Assembly: GCA_036346405.1 (NCBI GenBank)
Contig: CM070563.1
Location: forward strand, 25,791,600-25,855,599
Origin: Phyllostachys edulis
Taxonomy: Eukaryota > Streptophyta > Magnoliopsida > Poales > Poaceae
DNA length: 64,000 bases
Reading direction: 5' to 3'
Position numbers and translations under genes: made by a program. How positions within the stretch are numbered: position 1 is the stretch's first letter; every line of letters begins with the position of its first letter. This document shows positions 31,201-43,801 of this stretch, in pieces. Under the pieces are notes generated by a model that saw nothing but the letters and a program-made list of their open reading frames with translations, was not told the origin of the DNA and made no database searches.

Positions 31201-32930
31201 CTATGTTTCATCGATCATGGATATAGAGATATCGAATCAATAATGTGAACACATGCTAGAGAACATAGTGTTGGATTGACACACCTTGAGGCACTATTGA
31301 GATTGTTATGATTTTATATGTCATCAGTTGGTCTCAAGCAATGATGATGTATAATCCTTAGACCTAAGATCAGCATGATTTCCTACATGTGTAATAGTAC
31401 ACTTGAGGGTTGCCAAACGCTACTCCGTAACTGGTTAGTTATAAAGACAGCTTTCAGGTATGCTATGAAACATGCAGAGGAATATTATTGGTCAGATATG
31501 AGATTTACCCCTCCTAATATAATAGGAGAGAAATCTCTGGGCCCCTCGATGTGGTCGGATAACGAAAGTGCATGGCTATGATACTAGTGGTCGAAGAGTC
31601 GACCACGTGAAGTTATCCGATACTTGATCAAGAAAGTATTGAACAGTTCATGGATAACAAAACATCTCACCTAGAGTTCAACCATATATCATGAGGCAAA
31701 GGGAGAATACATGAGCAGGTCATTCAGTTCGATCAGATACGGACTAGTCGTATCGAGATACGAGCTGGTCATAGACTGGTCGAACATAATCACTAACTGG
31801 TCGTAAGGAGTTACGAACTGATCGTGCCTATATATGAACTGGTCGTATAGAGATACGAGCTGGTCGTAAGTGATAAGGACCTACTCGTAGATCATATTGC
31901 ATTAAGGTTCGTCCGATATAATTTATGTGTATTCGAGAATCGTTGTCCTGCTAGGAACCGCTAACGACTCGTAGTCGGAAAAGGGTTTCTGAGCCACAAC
32001 CGATTACGCATGAACCTATAGGTCACACACTTAACGGGTTGGAACAAACGTGTTCGGATAAGATCCATCATGGGCTCTTTATTAGGGGATGAATGAGGTT
32101 GTTGAGATAAGGCACGCAACGTAAGTTGCTCTACCGAAACCCTAGCCACCATCTCCTCGAAAGCCCTACCGTGCGAGTTGGTGCTAGCACACCGGCGTAC
32201 GGTGTTCCACCCCGGACGTGTGGATATCGTAGAGGTGATGCTGTAGTTGCTGTTGTGCTCAAGGACGATCTACGACTTCGTAAGGAACGCGATTGGTTGC
32301 TGAAGGAGACGATCGACATCAAGGACGTTGGACGATCGACTACGACCACTTCATTGACGCGCTCTACGTTAGATCAGGCTGCTCCAACTCTTCTTCCGCT
32401 GCACTGCATGTCTAGTGGTAACGATCTATGATCTCCTACTTGTATAGCTTTCTGATTTACGTGGTAGAATTTTTTGAATTGCTAGCTAGTATAGCCTACC
32501 CGTATCCTTGCAAAACCTTCAATAACCAATTGAACTCCTGTCATGTAGTTAAATAGATTTATCATGTGGCTTGCTAAGTATATTGTGTACTCAATCTTGC
32601 TAAAATTTCATCAGAAGGTGTATCAGAGAAGTGAAGGACACTTTGAAGATCGTGCTAGGATTGCGACTGCACTCAAGCTTTCCTGTGGAGGCTATTTGGT
32701 TCTTTTAAATGTAAATTAAAGTTTGGACTTGAGATGTCCATTTTGTTACCACAAAATAGCCGTTAGGCCCTAATTCAATTAAATTAATAATTTTCAAATG
32801 TTTGTAACCAGGTTTGGTGTACAATCGAAATTCTAGGCTATTGTGTAAACCGGAAACACCATGTTTAAAAAGTAGGGTCGTTTCAAATTTCATCGGTCCA
32901 GGTAGACTAACTAACAACCACAGAGTCAGA
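28251..32930 (+). mobile_element. Eroded long gypsy LTR (RIRE3/RIRE8-like), split by a solo copia LTR
   Basis: No coding domains. Collinear words are shared with the long LTR of element C: GTGGATAAAGTTGGGCAACTC with TGTAGAGTATAA (30710-30745) against GTGGGTAAAGTTGTACAACC (about 59370). Also GGCTTGCTAAGTATATTGTG (32570) against GGCTTGCTGAGTGCTTTATG (59785), and GGCAAG..CATTTGATCAT (29904) against GGCAAG..CTTTGATCAT (58643). The upstream pyrimidine-rich stretch with many CACTATTCA words (29390-29610) fits such LTRs. No PBS or gag follows, so it is a solo or broken LTR. Both ends are approximate. Confidence 0.5.
30959..32512 (+). mobile_element. Solo copia LTR (BARE/Angela/RIRE1-like), complete
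   Basis: 1554 bp from TGTTGGTGCTATGCCCTATA to CCGTATCCTTGCA, flanked by an exact 5-bp duplication AAACC (30954-30958 and 32513-32517). It is the same family as the minus-strand solo LTR at 18423-21135. Shared words include TGATTTACGTGGTAGAATTT, the array at 31735-31890, and CGAAACCCTAGCCACCAT against the reverse complement near 18830. A solo LTR arises when the two LTRs of a full element recombine. Confidence 0.88.
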
Positions 32931-34788
32931 GACAAAGCTTGTTTCTCGATATGTTCATCTCTCGATTTTCTTTTCTAGCTTGGGGCTACAATGATTGCAC
33001 ATGACATGGTCACCATGACAGCCAGTGATGCTATAATAAGGACTTATCTTTTGGACGACTCCAAATTTAGGTTCTGAAAGGTCCCAATTAAAGTAAAGAG
33101 AACCAATTCGATATACAGTGGTTACATGATAAGCCTGAGGGAGGGTGTCTTCTGCACCTACTACTTCTCCAGCTCATTTTACTTCTTGCATGGCGATCTA
33201 GCACAAACCGTTGGGCTGCCAGACAGCCAGAGTTAGAGAACTTTCGTACCGCACCAAACCAGAGCAATGGCAAATGGCAATGAAAGTATGAAACACGCGC
33301 GCGGACGCATGTGCCGACATGCATAAATGCCGTGGACGCGCGTGCGTGCGTGCCCCCACCCTCCCCCGCCCGTCCGTCTACGTCGTCGCATGCGCGCACG
33401 CGCGTCGTATGCACCCCCACTGACTGACCCATCCATCCAGCAGGCAACGCAGCTCGGGCATGCGATCGGAGATTCGGAGGGAAACCTCTCGACTATCGTG
33501 ATCGTGCGACGTCGCCTCCAACAACTACGGCGCTGGGCCACTATGGGACGGGCCGGCCGACGCGGCAAACTGCTGGTGATCGGGCTCGGTTGCTTGCTTT
33601 CTTGGGTGCGTGCCGGATGGCCGGATGGGCCACCGGTGGCAGTATCGTGCTCCTGGCAGGCGGCCTTAGGGGCTACATATATATGCTGCGGCCTGTGAGA
33701 AGGACAAAAATTACGACAGAAAAGCATGCAATATTCTTCCCGAAACTTGTGGCCGCCAAATTCCTGCCTATCTATCTCTATGCCAAGTAAGCTATGAATT
33801 TCTTCTTTCAAGAATACGCATTCAGAGTAGATGAAAGCTCATACAACCGCTCCAAGAGAGCACTGAAGTAGATTTGGAGAAAATTACAACCCACAAAATG
33901 TAGCTACGAATTGGTAGGCCAGATTTTAGCTAGCCAAAGCTTCGACTGTTTGATTCCAAGCCTTTTGTTTTGTCACGTCCAAATTTTGGTAGGGTAAATT
34001 AGGGTCACAAACTCACAATCCATATGTACGCACATACTCTTCGTAGAACAGAGAATTTACAGTAGGGGTGCATGGGGAGTACGCACCCGTCAAAGGCAAA
34101 GTAAAAGATAAGTAACAGAAGAAGAACATTGTGTTACGATGTTGATGACACAATAGGTACTGGGAGTTTGGACTGTGAAGAGCATGGGATTTGAGGTGGA
34201 AATGCAAGGAATTGGGGAATTGGGAGAACTAGAGAGGGAGAGCAGAAAATTGGGGGAAGGAGTTGATTTATCTGTTCTGTTCGTTGTCCTTTTAATACAA
34301 GGCACGGTTTAGATAAGCCTTCACCAACACACACTCTCTGATCGAAAAAAAGGAATCGCTAAACAACACTCGTGTAAAACTTTTTGGTATTTCAGTCGAA
34401 TTTCGTACCGTCGGATCACCTTGAAGATTCTTGCTCCGGTCGGCGAGGTTGGTATCTTCTCTAGAGACAGTGGCGGGATTAGGGCCCGGGTTCGCAGATT
34501 TAGGTTTCCAGGTTCACTGAGGCCTAGCTATAGAGGGAGAGGGAGGGAGGGACAGTGAAGGCTCAACAGCGGTGGCACTGCTGGATGTGGGCTTGGCTGA
34601 GGGCGGTGGAGGTCGGTGGGGGCGACGAGATCAAGGGAGATTAGGAGGCGGAGGCAGATTCGCTAGAGACAAGTAAGGAGGGTGGCACTGGGGAAGGAGC
34701 AGGAGGTGGGCAACGGAGAAGGTTCGAGGGTGGGTGACAACAGGGTGGGTGGAAACGGGAGGCTATGGTTGGGGTGGTGGTTTGTATA
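32931..34788. other. Intergenic, no gene recognised
   Basis: Contains a GC-rich part at 33240-33680 with GCGCGC/GTGCGTGCG runs and overlapping spurious frames on both strands, a TATATATGCTGCGG word near 33676, and purine-rich DNA at 34500-34770. It may be an old promoter-like or element-derived region; nothing supports a gene. Confidence 0.35.
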
Positions 34789-36269
34789 TGTTTCCCACCT
34801 CCAAATAGGCTTAGGTATAACCGCACATCGGATAAACTAAGCACTCGCACTAACCCCGTTTACACTTTTGTCCTCGCTTCGCCTAAAAGGGTTAACCCAA
34901 GGGTTTGAATGCATTTGGCCATGACAGTTATATGTTGCTGAAATTCTTTCTCAACTAGCAAGGTGGGACTAAACTCCTAACATTCTCATAGACCTACATG
35001 GGCTGCACTGGGGCCCAATTCAAGTTGGGTCGCGGGTTTGACAAGGATATAATGATCCACAATTAACCGTTTATCTATAATCGGTATTATAGATAGCGAT
35101 ATCTATTTATTACTCACAAGTATACCCCTTATTGTTTATAAGGGAGAAACTTAACTAAGTGGTCGTAAGCCTTTCTACGACCATCCCTCGGTCGTAAGCC
35201 TTTCTACGACCAGTCTATAGTCATAAGTCTTTCTACGATCACCTTGTCGTCGTAAGGCTTTCTACGACCAGGTCGGTTAAGACCACCCTATAATCGATAA
35301 AGCCAACAGACATATGGGCTCAATCGATTAGGGACTCGTATGCGCTGTGTTCAATACATAGAGCAGTTAGTATTCACAGTTATTCTCCGACATAATTGCA
35401 TGTATTACGCCTCTGTCTCTGATGATAACTGTCAGGCGACGTGGGGTGTTATCTCGCTAACAATAACTTCCATCAACGTGCATATTATATCAAACGTTGA
35501 GGCACATCTTAGCCTGGAGTAACTAACACCCCCTTCATGCGCTATATAAATGCTAAAGTTAGTGAATAGAGGAGGAGGGCAATCGGATATTACAGCAAGA
35601 AGACATTAAACATTTAGTCTTAGTGATCATCTTCCTGATTGTAAAGAGCATAGTCAATACAGCAACACAGGAGTAGGGTTGTTATTCTCTCCGAAGAAGG
35701 CTTGAACCTGTGGAAATTCATGTGTCCTTCTCTACGTGGTTATAATTCTAGAAAACCCCCAAATATATATTCATAAGATCGATATTAGATCATCTATAGG
35801 GTCTCACATACACTCACCCTCAAAGGAACCGACCTCCTCGTCAGTCCAACACACCCACGCTAGGAAAATGACCAAGACCTCCCCTCTTGGCACACATTCA
35901 TGTATGCAATCCGGCACATATGACATGCCGCGTATCCACTCATCTAGGCTCACATGTGCCATGCGCCATATGCATGCATCTCTAACTCGCGAGGGTCGAC
36001 TCTGATACCATTTATAATGCCCCAACTCCAAATAGGCTTAGGTCCACCCGCATGCTGGATAAACTATGCACCCGCACCCACCCCACTTACACCTACGTCT
36101 TCGCTTCGCATAAAAGGGTTAACCCGAGGGTTTGAATGCATTTGGCCATGGCAGTTGTATGTTGGTGAAATTCTTTCTCAACTAGCAAGATGGGACTATA
36201 AACTAACATTCTCATACACCTACATGGGGTTGCACTTGGGCCCAATTCAAGCTGGGTCGGGGTCTCACA
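34789..36269 (-). mobile_element. Small non-autonomous LTR retrotransposon (TRIM-like), complete with target duplication
   Basis: 5' LTR 36018-36269 (252 bp, minus strand TGTGAGACCCCGACCC...). Primer site at 35999-36010, minus TGGTATCAGAGT. Internal part about 190 bp (35809-35998). The 3' LTR 34789-35808 is interrupted by a solo Tat LTR. The target duplication GTATA is exact (34784-34788 and 36270-36274). The internal part happens to be open on the minus strand for 75 codons but shows no domain. Like other TRIMs it would depend on enzymes of other elements. Confidence 0.85.
35053..35794 (+). mobile_element. Solo Tat-type LTR nested in the TRIM 3' LTR
   Basis: 742 bp collinear with the 3' LTR of element A: start TGATCCACAATTAACC, four stem-loops at about 35160-35272, TATA box TATATAAA (35543-35550), GAGTAGGGTTGTTATTCTCT and TAAGATCG near the end. 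5-bp flanks are TATAA (35048-35052) and TATAG (35795-35799). The last bases have lost the usual CA, so the right edge could be off by a few bases. Confidence 0.78.
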
Positions 36270-36274
36270 GTATA

Positions 36275-36565
36275 GGAATTGGGCCCGCGTCTAGGATCAT
36301 TGGATATCAATCCAATGGTCCAAACTTCCACTAAATTTTGCACAAAAACTATATTCGAGTGATGTATAGTTACTCCCAAAAAACATTATTTGAACCCACC
36401 TATTAGCCCACACACGACACAGCCCTACAACTAGTGCCTCGGTACATGACACATTGCCAGCTATTTCAAAACTTCAGACCGTCATGATGGATTTAATCTT
36501 GTTTTTTAGTAAATTCTATTAGTTTCCGAGTGAGAGTTGTTATTTTTTGTAGGGGTCCGAGTGTG
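36275..36565. other. Intergenic, no gene recognised
   Basis: AT-rich DNA between the TRIM-like element and the copia LTR. Confidence 0.4.
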
Positions 36566-38224
36566 TGTTGGAGTTTGTTTTTTTTTTATGGTTTTGCATA
36601 CCATTTTCGTTTCTAATTCTGTAAGTCTCTGAGTATAAATAAACACAAAAGACCAAAAAGAGTGGCAACACTTTTGGTGCTCCCGAAACAAAAGAATCGT
36701 TCGATTGTGTTCTCTGATTTTGTTTTGGTTATGTTTTTCGCTTTGTCTTGGCGGCTTGTTTCAGCAAGAAGGAAAGGCAGGGGGAGGCGCTGCTTTTTCT
36801 ACAGCGTGATTGCATCACGTAAAGACAATCAAGCGGGAAGACTGAGCAAAGACCAGAGGTGCTGCTCAGGAGCAGAGGCACTACTTTGTGTTGTCCTCTG
36901 CACAGAAGCAGCGGGTCACATTGGGAAGAACAGGAACCATCAAGGTCTCACAGAGAAAGACAGGGCACCATCAAGTCACGTCGGGAGGCCAGGGTCCAGC
37001 GAGTCCCATGAAGGAAAGTATCAAGCGTCACTGCTTCAAGCGGGTTTCATGGAGAAAAGCCAAACGTTTTAGAAGACAAAGCAAAGGACCAAGGAAAAAT
37101 TCCAACAATTGGTATTAGAGTATGTTGATCTTGTTGGTGCCTGAAGAACATGGGCGAGAAGGCGAAGGCCTGGGATGGGCTGATCTCCCTCCAATGGGCT
37201 GATCTCCCTCCAATATCCTCTCCTAACGATCGACAATTACCCGGTGTGGGTAATGAAAATGAAGGCGAACATGCGCGCCCAGGGAGTCTGGGGTGCATTC
37301 GATCCGAAGGGGAAGGACAAGGAGGTGGACGACAAGGTGGACCAGATGGCTTTGGCCATCATCTACCAGGCAGTGCCAGACTTGATGATGCATCAGCTCG
37401 TTGGGAAAGAGACGACACGTGAAGCATGGGTGACGCTTCAGAAGATGCACGAGGGAGTTGACCGTGTGAAGGAGGTGCGGCTCCAGAATCTACGCAACGA
37501 GTTCGAGAATCTCCAAATGGGAGAAACTCAGTCAGTGGACGAGTTCACCAGCAAGATGACTTCACTGTATAATCATATTATCTTTCTCAGTGACAAGATG
37601 GAGGAATCTATGGTAGTGAAGAAATATCTGCGCTTGCTTCCAGAAAAGTATGTACTTGTCATCAGCACGCTCATGTACTCCTCCAATCTAGACGAAAAGA
37701 AGATCGAGGAGATCACCGGCTCCCTCAAGGCGCATGAGGAGCTTCTGAAGGGGCATCAGTCCTGTAACAAGCAGGCGTTGCTATTAAAGGGAGATGCAAG
37801 AAGCGGCGGCTGGTAGTTTCACAGAGAACCGTCGTCGAAGGACGGTCGTGACTCATCAAGTAGCCGCGAGTGTGAGCACAGACATGGGCGAGGCGACAGA
37901 GGTGGACATGGATACAAGTCTGGACAAGGTATTGGTGACACATCCTGTGACAAGTCACATATCAAATATTTTGAATGTGATAAATTTGGTCACTTCGCGT
38001 CGGAGTGCTGCAGCCACATAAAGTGCTTCAACTGCGACAAGTATGGGCACTACGCTTCAGATTGGCAAAACAAGAAGAAGAATGAGGAGGTAAACCTCAC
38101 CCGAGCTAGTGAAGACAACGAGCCGACACTGCTTCTCTCCTTATGTGTCAAAGAGGCGCCAGTCATGGTGATGTTGAACGAGGAGAACGTAGTTCCTAAA
38201 CTACGCACAGAGGGTGATGAGGAT
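36566..38224 (+). mobile_element. Copia element D, 5' part only, truncated by element B
   Basis: 5' LTR about 36566-37107 with matching ends TGTTGGAG and TTCCAACA and a TATA-like GTATAAATAAAC near 36632. The primer site TGGTATTAGAG (37110-37120) follows after two bases. gag follows and reading stops at 38224, where Tat LTR sequence of element B begins. The LTR start is the weaker boundary, since the TATA box is only about 65 bp inside it. Confidence 0.65.
37150..38224 (+). pseudogene. gag of copia element D with double zinc knuckle
   Basis: Copia gag (UBN2-type): WVMKMKANMRAQGVWGAF, VGKETTREAWVTLQKMHEG, QSVDEFTSKMTSLYNHI and YLRLLPEKYVLVISTLMYSS, ending at a stop at 37814. Further on are two CCHC-like motifs, ECDKFGHFASEC and CFNCDKYGHYASDW (the last Cys replaced by Trp), then EEAPVMVML-like text. 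A 19-bp tandem duplication (37176-37194 and 37195-37213, TGGGCTGATCTCCCTCCAA) near the start shifts the frame. Confidence 0.82.
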
Positions 38225-38867
38225 TAAATCTCTAAATATTACTTTATCTAATTAAAGACCGTACGCCCTTCATGGTTGTAACCCTTAAGGTCAATGACCC
38301 CTGTGGTCATGAGAACTCTAGAGGTTACATTATGGGTACCCTGGTCAAAACAGGTTTTGCACCTAATCCCCGACCAGGTGACTGCTCGTAGAAGCTTTGA
38401 ACTGGTACTTGGACCCGACTCCAAGTATAATTCTTATCGTGTGACGAATGGAAGACATGTCATATTTGTTCCAAACCATGCGACGCTATACATGCCTAAG
38501 TCACTGACATCAACCGACGAACAGTTAGTGTTTCATTAACTGTAACCGATCCTCTGGCCAGATGCGATGGTTCCAAAAGGTGTCCCCTCCAGGAGTAACT
38601 GTCACCTCTTCATTGGTATTGAAAGGCGGATGATGAACAGATAGAGGGATAAAAGAACAACGACAACAAGACAGGTGAGATCGGATCACAAGCAGTTGTA
38701 TACAATATGAAGCATAGCAAACCACATTCTTAGTGGAATTAGGACTAGTTCACTGCCTTATCAAAAGATCTGGTTCATTGCAATAAATAGCAACCTCATT
38801 CTCTCCCAAGAACTCTTAGCTATTTTTCTCTTTTTATTTTGTAAGATCGGCGAATCGATTGTCAACA
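38215..38867 (+). mobile_element. 5' LTR of element B
   Basis: The end is firm: ...GTAAGATCGGCGAATCG..GTCAACA directly before a Tat-type primer site. The start is approximate. The promoter may be CAATAAATAGCAACC near 38780. It lacks the hairpin array of the element A LTR, so it belongs to a different subfamily. Confidence 0.6.
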
Positions 38868-38887
38868 GCTGGCGCCGTCTGTGGGGA
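38868..38887 (+). promoter_or_regulatory. Primer binding site of element B
   Basis: TGGCGCCGTCTGTGGGG right after the LTR end, the common Tat/RIRE2-like form. The priming tRNA is not assigned here. Confidence 0.75.
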
Positions 38888-38965
38888 AGAAGGCGTTGAG
38901 TTCTTGAAGATTTCTTCGCTCAGGAATCCTCATTCTCCCTTTATTCCACTATCGCTCATGCGTTC

Positions 38966-41418
38966 ATGGCAATGACTTGGGATAAGGAAAACTGGTTCGA
39001 CTTGGCGGACTACTCCAACCTTGATATGGATGCATGCATCCATTCCATGGAACATGACACAATGTCGTCATCATCCTCTTTCGTCGTGGGCTCTCCGCTC
39101 GCTGAGACTAGCGAGATCGACCGCATGGAGGAGGATTCACCGCCACCATCAGTGGCGCCCCCAGAGGAATCGGTTGTTCCGACTAGTTTCGAATATTCGA
39201 ATGCCTCTACAAGCCCAGTCCTTCCGACTGGCAAGAACGGCTACGACAGCTCAGCGCAGCGATCAGAGGGTCAATGTACTCTCGATACAGTCATGGGCGA
39301 CCAGTATTCGCCGATGGCTCCTAGCTATTTCGGGGGCCAACTGACATCTGGTAACAGTGTCGATGAAGTTGCCACCAGTCGAAGGCCAGGTGAAGATGGT
39401 GAAACTCAGCATATGATCAAGAATTCACTGAATCAGGCTAAGTCCACCGCAAAGCCCATCAGAGGTGTTAATCTCCGACTGCTCCCCATCATGGAGGCTC
39501 CTTGCAGAAGCAATGGAAGGCTCTCCCTTAGCTATGACGGGAGCTTGTCGGAAGACTACTGCTCGAGGCACGAAATTAACGCAATCGGAGATACCAATCA
39601 GGATGCCGTGCACAATCCTCCACCGAGTAACCCGCAAGCACTCGTTGATGGAAATGGCGTGGACACTCAAGTACCAACCCGAAATGTCAGAGGTACTGGA
39701 ACTACTGGACATTAATCAGTTAATTCACCTGTTTCTACCCCATCACGTATAAGGGGTCGAATGGGGCAAGACAGAGGGTCAGGAGGTAATCTGAGTCATC
39801 GAACACCTTCTGCCAGCAAAAATCCTCCACAACCCTCGGTAACAATTCGAAACCTGCAACATGTTCATGATATTTTAAAAAACCCAGACCCTGCTCTTGC
39901 AGAGACTTCGGAATATGTTCAACTTGTAGGACAAGTATCAGAGATCCTCCAACAAACCATGCAGCGTACAGAAATGTACAGAGAGCAAAGGAACTCGTAG
40001 AGTCACATTCTGACCTTGTCCCAATGTTCCTCCGTTAGCAGGGGGCAGCATGTTCGCACTGGAGGCCATCTGGTACCTAGACATCCTCAAAGATTCCGTC
40101 AAGGGAATCACGAGGGAAGACAGCTTTTTCATGAAACCACTCCTCCCCCTTGTCATGAGGAACTACTACTTGGGTCAGGTGATCATCGACATCACCTAAA
40201 CCAGGCGGTTAGACGAAGGCACCATACCAACGTCCACGACCGAATTGGGACACTAGATGCTCGATATACCAATCCGAGGAATCGGTCCCTAGCCATTTAC
40301 ATTCTGGCTTTTTTTTTCAAAGAAGGCGACATGACTCGATCACAGGGTGTCGAGCATTCTCGGCTAGCCTCCAAGCTGTACGCTGGCCGGACAGGTTTCG
40401 ACCAGCAAATATAGAGAAATTCAATGGGACTGATAACCTGTTAGAATTTCTCCAAATCTACACTACAACCATCAAAGCTGCTGCTGGTGACGACAACATG
40501 ATGGCAAACTATCAGCCCATGGTACTTGAAGGATCTGCCCGGTCTTGGTTGCTTAACCTACTGATCGGATCAATTTACACTTAGGAGCAATTATGCGATC
40601 TCCTGATCGCAAATTTTCAGGGGACGTATGACCACCCCATAAAAGAAGATGATCTCCATCGGATCAGGCAAAAACCTAATGAAACTCTTCGACAATACAT
40701 CAAGGGGTTCAGCCAGGTCCGTAACTCTATTCCGAAGGTCGTAGATTCATTCGTTATCTAGGCTTTTAAAGCAGGATTGAGAAATCGACAGTTTACGGAG
40801 GATATTGTAATGAATCCTCCACGAACGACCGTTGAACTCTTTGACATGGCTGGTAGATATACAGTCGCTAGTGAAGCGGTTGAATGGAATGAAGCTATTG
40901 ATTGAAAGGAGAAAATCCCTCAACTTGGAGCAACCAGAAAAGAAGCATAAGAAATCTCTCAAGGGTAAGAAGAATCACAAGCCCAACAACAAAGTGGTTC
41001 TTGTAATTCCAGAAAAGTTTACCAAGGGCAAGAAAGATTATACCAGTCAAAACAGGGCGAAAGCCCTGACCGACGAATACAAAAAGAATAAGAAGTGGGG
41101 TTCACTTCATCAGGCGGTAGGGCATGATCTGCGCACTTGCTGAGCCTAGCAAAAGAAGCTGGAGGACTATTACTCAGGTAAAGGTCCTTTCCTTTCCATA
41201 ATAGAGCTTGGAGAGCCGACTCCAAAAAGGATAAGGATGGCTATGAAGAAATGGAGTACCAGGAGCCGTAGCACACCATTGATATGATCTTCGGTGAATC
41301 TTCCTCGTACAAATCAAGACGCTATCTAAAGGCCATGGAGCAGGAAGTGAACCTCACCAAGTCTCCGATCGCCATCAAGCCATATAGGTGGTCGGAGACA
41401 GTTATCTCCTTCAGCAAA
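38966..41418 (+). pseudogene. gag of element B
   Basis: The N-terminal open block (38966-39715, 249 codons) is acidic and serine-rich: MAMTWDKENWFDLADYSNLD. The capsid part, in a different frame, starts IEKFNGTDNLLEFLQIYTTT (about 40411) and continues GSARSWLLNLLIGSIY and QVRNSIPKVVDSF with stops at about 40582 and 40759. The lysine-rich tail is at 40832-41143 and the linker DMIFGESSSYKSRRYLKAM at 41284. It is cut at 41418 by the CACTA element, after which KEDCPIPSTRPSRF of the protease continues. Confidence 0.8.
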
Positions 41419-41750
41419 CACTACAACATCAATGGGTCTCTTGCAATGCATAGCTTGCAATGGTAATTAAAAGCGTTGCGTTGGAACAGATCCATCCCAC
41501 CTCCCCACATCTAACCGCACACCAGAAGTTATTTATACCTTCCTCAAATACTTATCCCTTTGACCTTTTCTTTTCAACAAAGCACACGTTGGTATTAGCG
41601 AGCCCTAAAACTTTCCATCTTCCTAGTGTCCTGCGCTCCCACCGCCTCTCATCCAAGCCCCGCTGTGTCGCCATGCCTCTTCCTCAGTTTCAACTCCACG
41701 TTCCCACTACCAAAACCACCACAACCACGCCTCCTTGCCACCCTTGACCC

Positions 41751-42011
41751 TTGCCGTGTTCCACCTCTGCCATTATCGTGCTGGTCGCAGCCACCTCCTC
41801 TGCCATCTCTATGGCCAAAATCCTCGCCTCCTCAGCCATTAAACTGGGTGTGGAAGCCTCCTCCATCGCTGCCGGAGGTAGAGATCAAGTTGCTGTCGGC
41901 ATGCCTAATTTGGTGAATTCATTCAAATCTGTGTGGTTTCTTTTGTTGGGAGAAATTTTGGGCTGGCTTGCATTATTGTTTTTGTCTTTCCTTTTCTTTG
42001 TTTTGATCTGA
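41751..42011 (+). other. Open frame inside the CACTA element, unrecognised
   Basis: 86 codons: alanine-rich start (SAISMAKILASSAIKLGVEA), then a hydrophobic, membrane-like C-terminus (WFLLLGEILGWLALLFLSFL). Codons and base composition at 41600-41900 are gene-like and could be a captured exon. No domain recognised and no neighbour supports a function. Confidence 0.3.
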
Positions 42012-43801
42012 GCAGTGACTATAACGACATAGGGGTGGCAGTGGCCTGCTAGAAGGAACATCCTCTCCCTCTCTATCTCTCTCTCACACACACATACACA
42101 AATGTTGTTTCTATAGTTTTTTATTTGTCATGTCGACAAGGTGTTTGATGGAATTCCAAGCTAGCAGGATGCAAGTAAGAATGAACTGTGTAATCTTCAT
42201 GCTAAAGCCAATGGTAATGAGTACATTAGTACTTCTAGCAATTCATCATATCAATTTCAAGGTTGAGATTTTACAGATATCTCTAGCTCTTTTTACATTA
42301 TCTCTAAAGTATCTTCAGAATAATTGGTTTTTGTCACCGTAGGAAATATAAAGCATATGCTACTTTGAACACTTGGGATTCTTTATCTTATTAATTATTG
42401 GATTTTTTCGTAGATAGATTAAGCCAAATTGTGCCATTATATATCATCCATGCTACAAGTTAGGATAAAAGTACATATATATTGGTAGATTTTGCTCTGA
42501 CTTTTAACTGTGGATGGAGATGATTTGATGACGATTGACTTAGCGAAAGAATCGATCGCCTTATACACATGCTTTCCCTGAGGAAGTACAGATAAATCAA
42601 CAGATAAGTTTTTAAGGTAAGTTGGAGGCTTTTTGCTATTTAGAAATTACTTATTTATTATCGATCAATGTAAATGTGAATATGTCCTAGTATTGACAAA
42701 AATAAGATTTTTTTAAAGAAATTGACAAAAATAAGTTGTGAGACATTTTTGTTAATTCAACTAGACTTTCATAATCTCTCATTTGTTCTGCAGTTGACAA
42801 AATCAGTTGAACATGTTGCAGTGCCATTGCGTTGTACTCAAATTTAGATCGGGAATATATATTTTTCTCAATTGATCTTGTTTACGTCCTTAAATATATA
42901 TTAGTTACATACATGTTTTGCCTTACTCATATTTTTGGAAGCTAAATAGGTACATAACTTCAATGAATCTGTGACCAAGAACTTGAAGGAAGTTTCAGGT
43001 TGGTGGCATGTACTTTATAGAGTCACAGCACACAACCTGATTCGATTAGTACATTGGAAGTGGGTATATAGGTGTCTTCACCGGTCTATGCCTAAATTCC
43101 TTGAGGTAAACAGGAAGATTGCTAGATAGTTAGCTAGTACATAGAAGTATATATGGAGTGACTGTTACATGTGGTCCTGGAGACTTAGCTAGAGGGAGTT
43201 GAATTCTTTGGAACACTATGGCATTATATATATATCCTGATCTAGTACTTTTGTATTTTGAAAATTTCTATTTGCATTTTATTAGTCATTATATTGCTCA
43301 AAACATCAAATGGCTCATGACAAGGTAACAAGCAATTATGTTTCTGCTGATTACATATTTTGCAAATAATTAAATATGAACACACATTCTATTCTATTCA
43401 GTTTTCAGTACTTCAATATTTATTTCTAATTATTTGACCTCTTGTTATTAGCATGATGTCCAGAACAAAAAAAATCGCAAAAGGAGCTAGTGCAACCGTG
43501 CTTGTTGATGTATAAGATACACCTTCTAAATTTTTGTCTCCTCTATTTCTATTTGGCTAATAATTTATTTAAATTACAGACTAATGTTCCACATAATATC
43601 TTTTGTAGAAACAACAACGCAATACATTTAATTGGTTGGCTACCAATTCGATAGCGGTATGACAATCTTTATGTTTATTTGATATGTGATTCTTTAAAAA
43701 TATTTAACTACATCCTTTGTAAAATATTTGATCATGTACTTATATGTGTGGACTAGGTTGGCACTAAAGTATTCTTCAAGAGCTGAAAAAAATATGCAAA
43801 T

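Noticed and set aside
33088..33811. Overlapping GC-rich open frames of 119-192 codons
   Set aside because: Both strands are open because of GC and alternating GCGC/GTGC bias; no start context, domain or splice pattern supports a gene.
35804..36031. 75-codon minus-strand frame spanning the TRIM-like interior
   Set aside because: It runs through the primer binding site and LTR edge and has no domain; likely chance.
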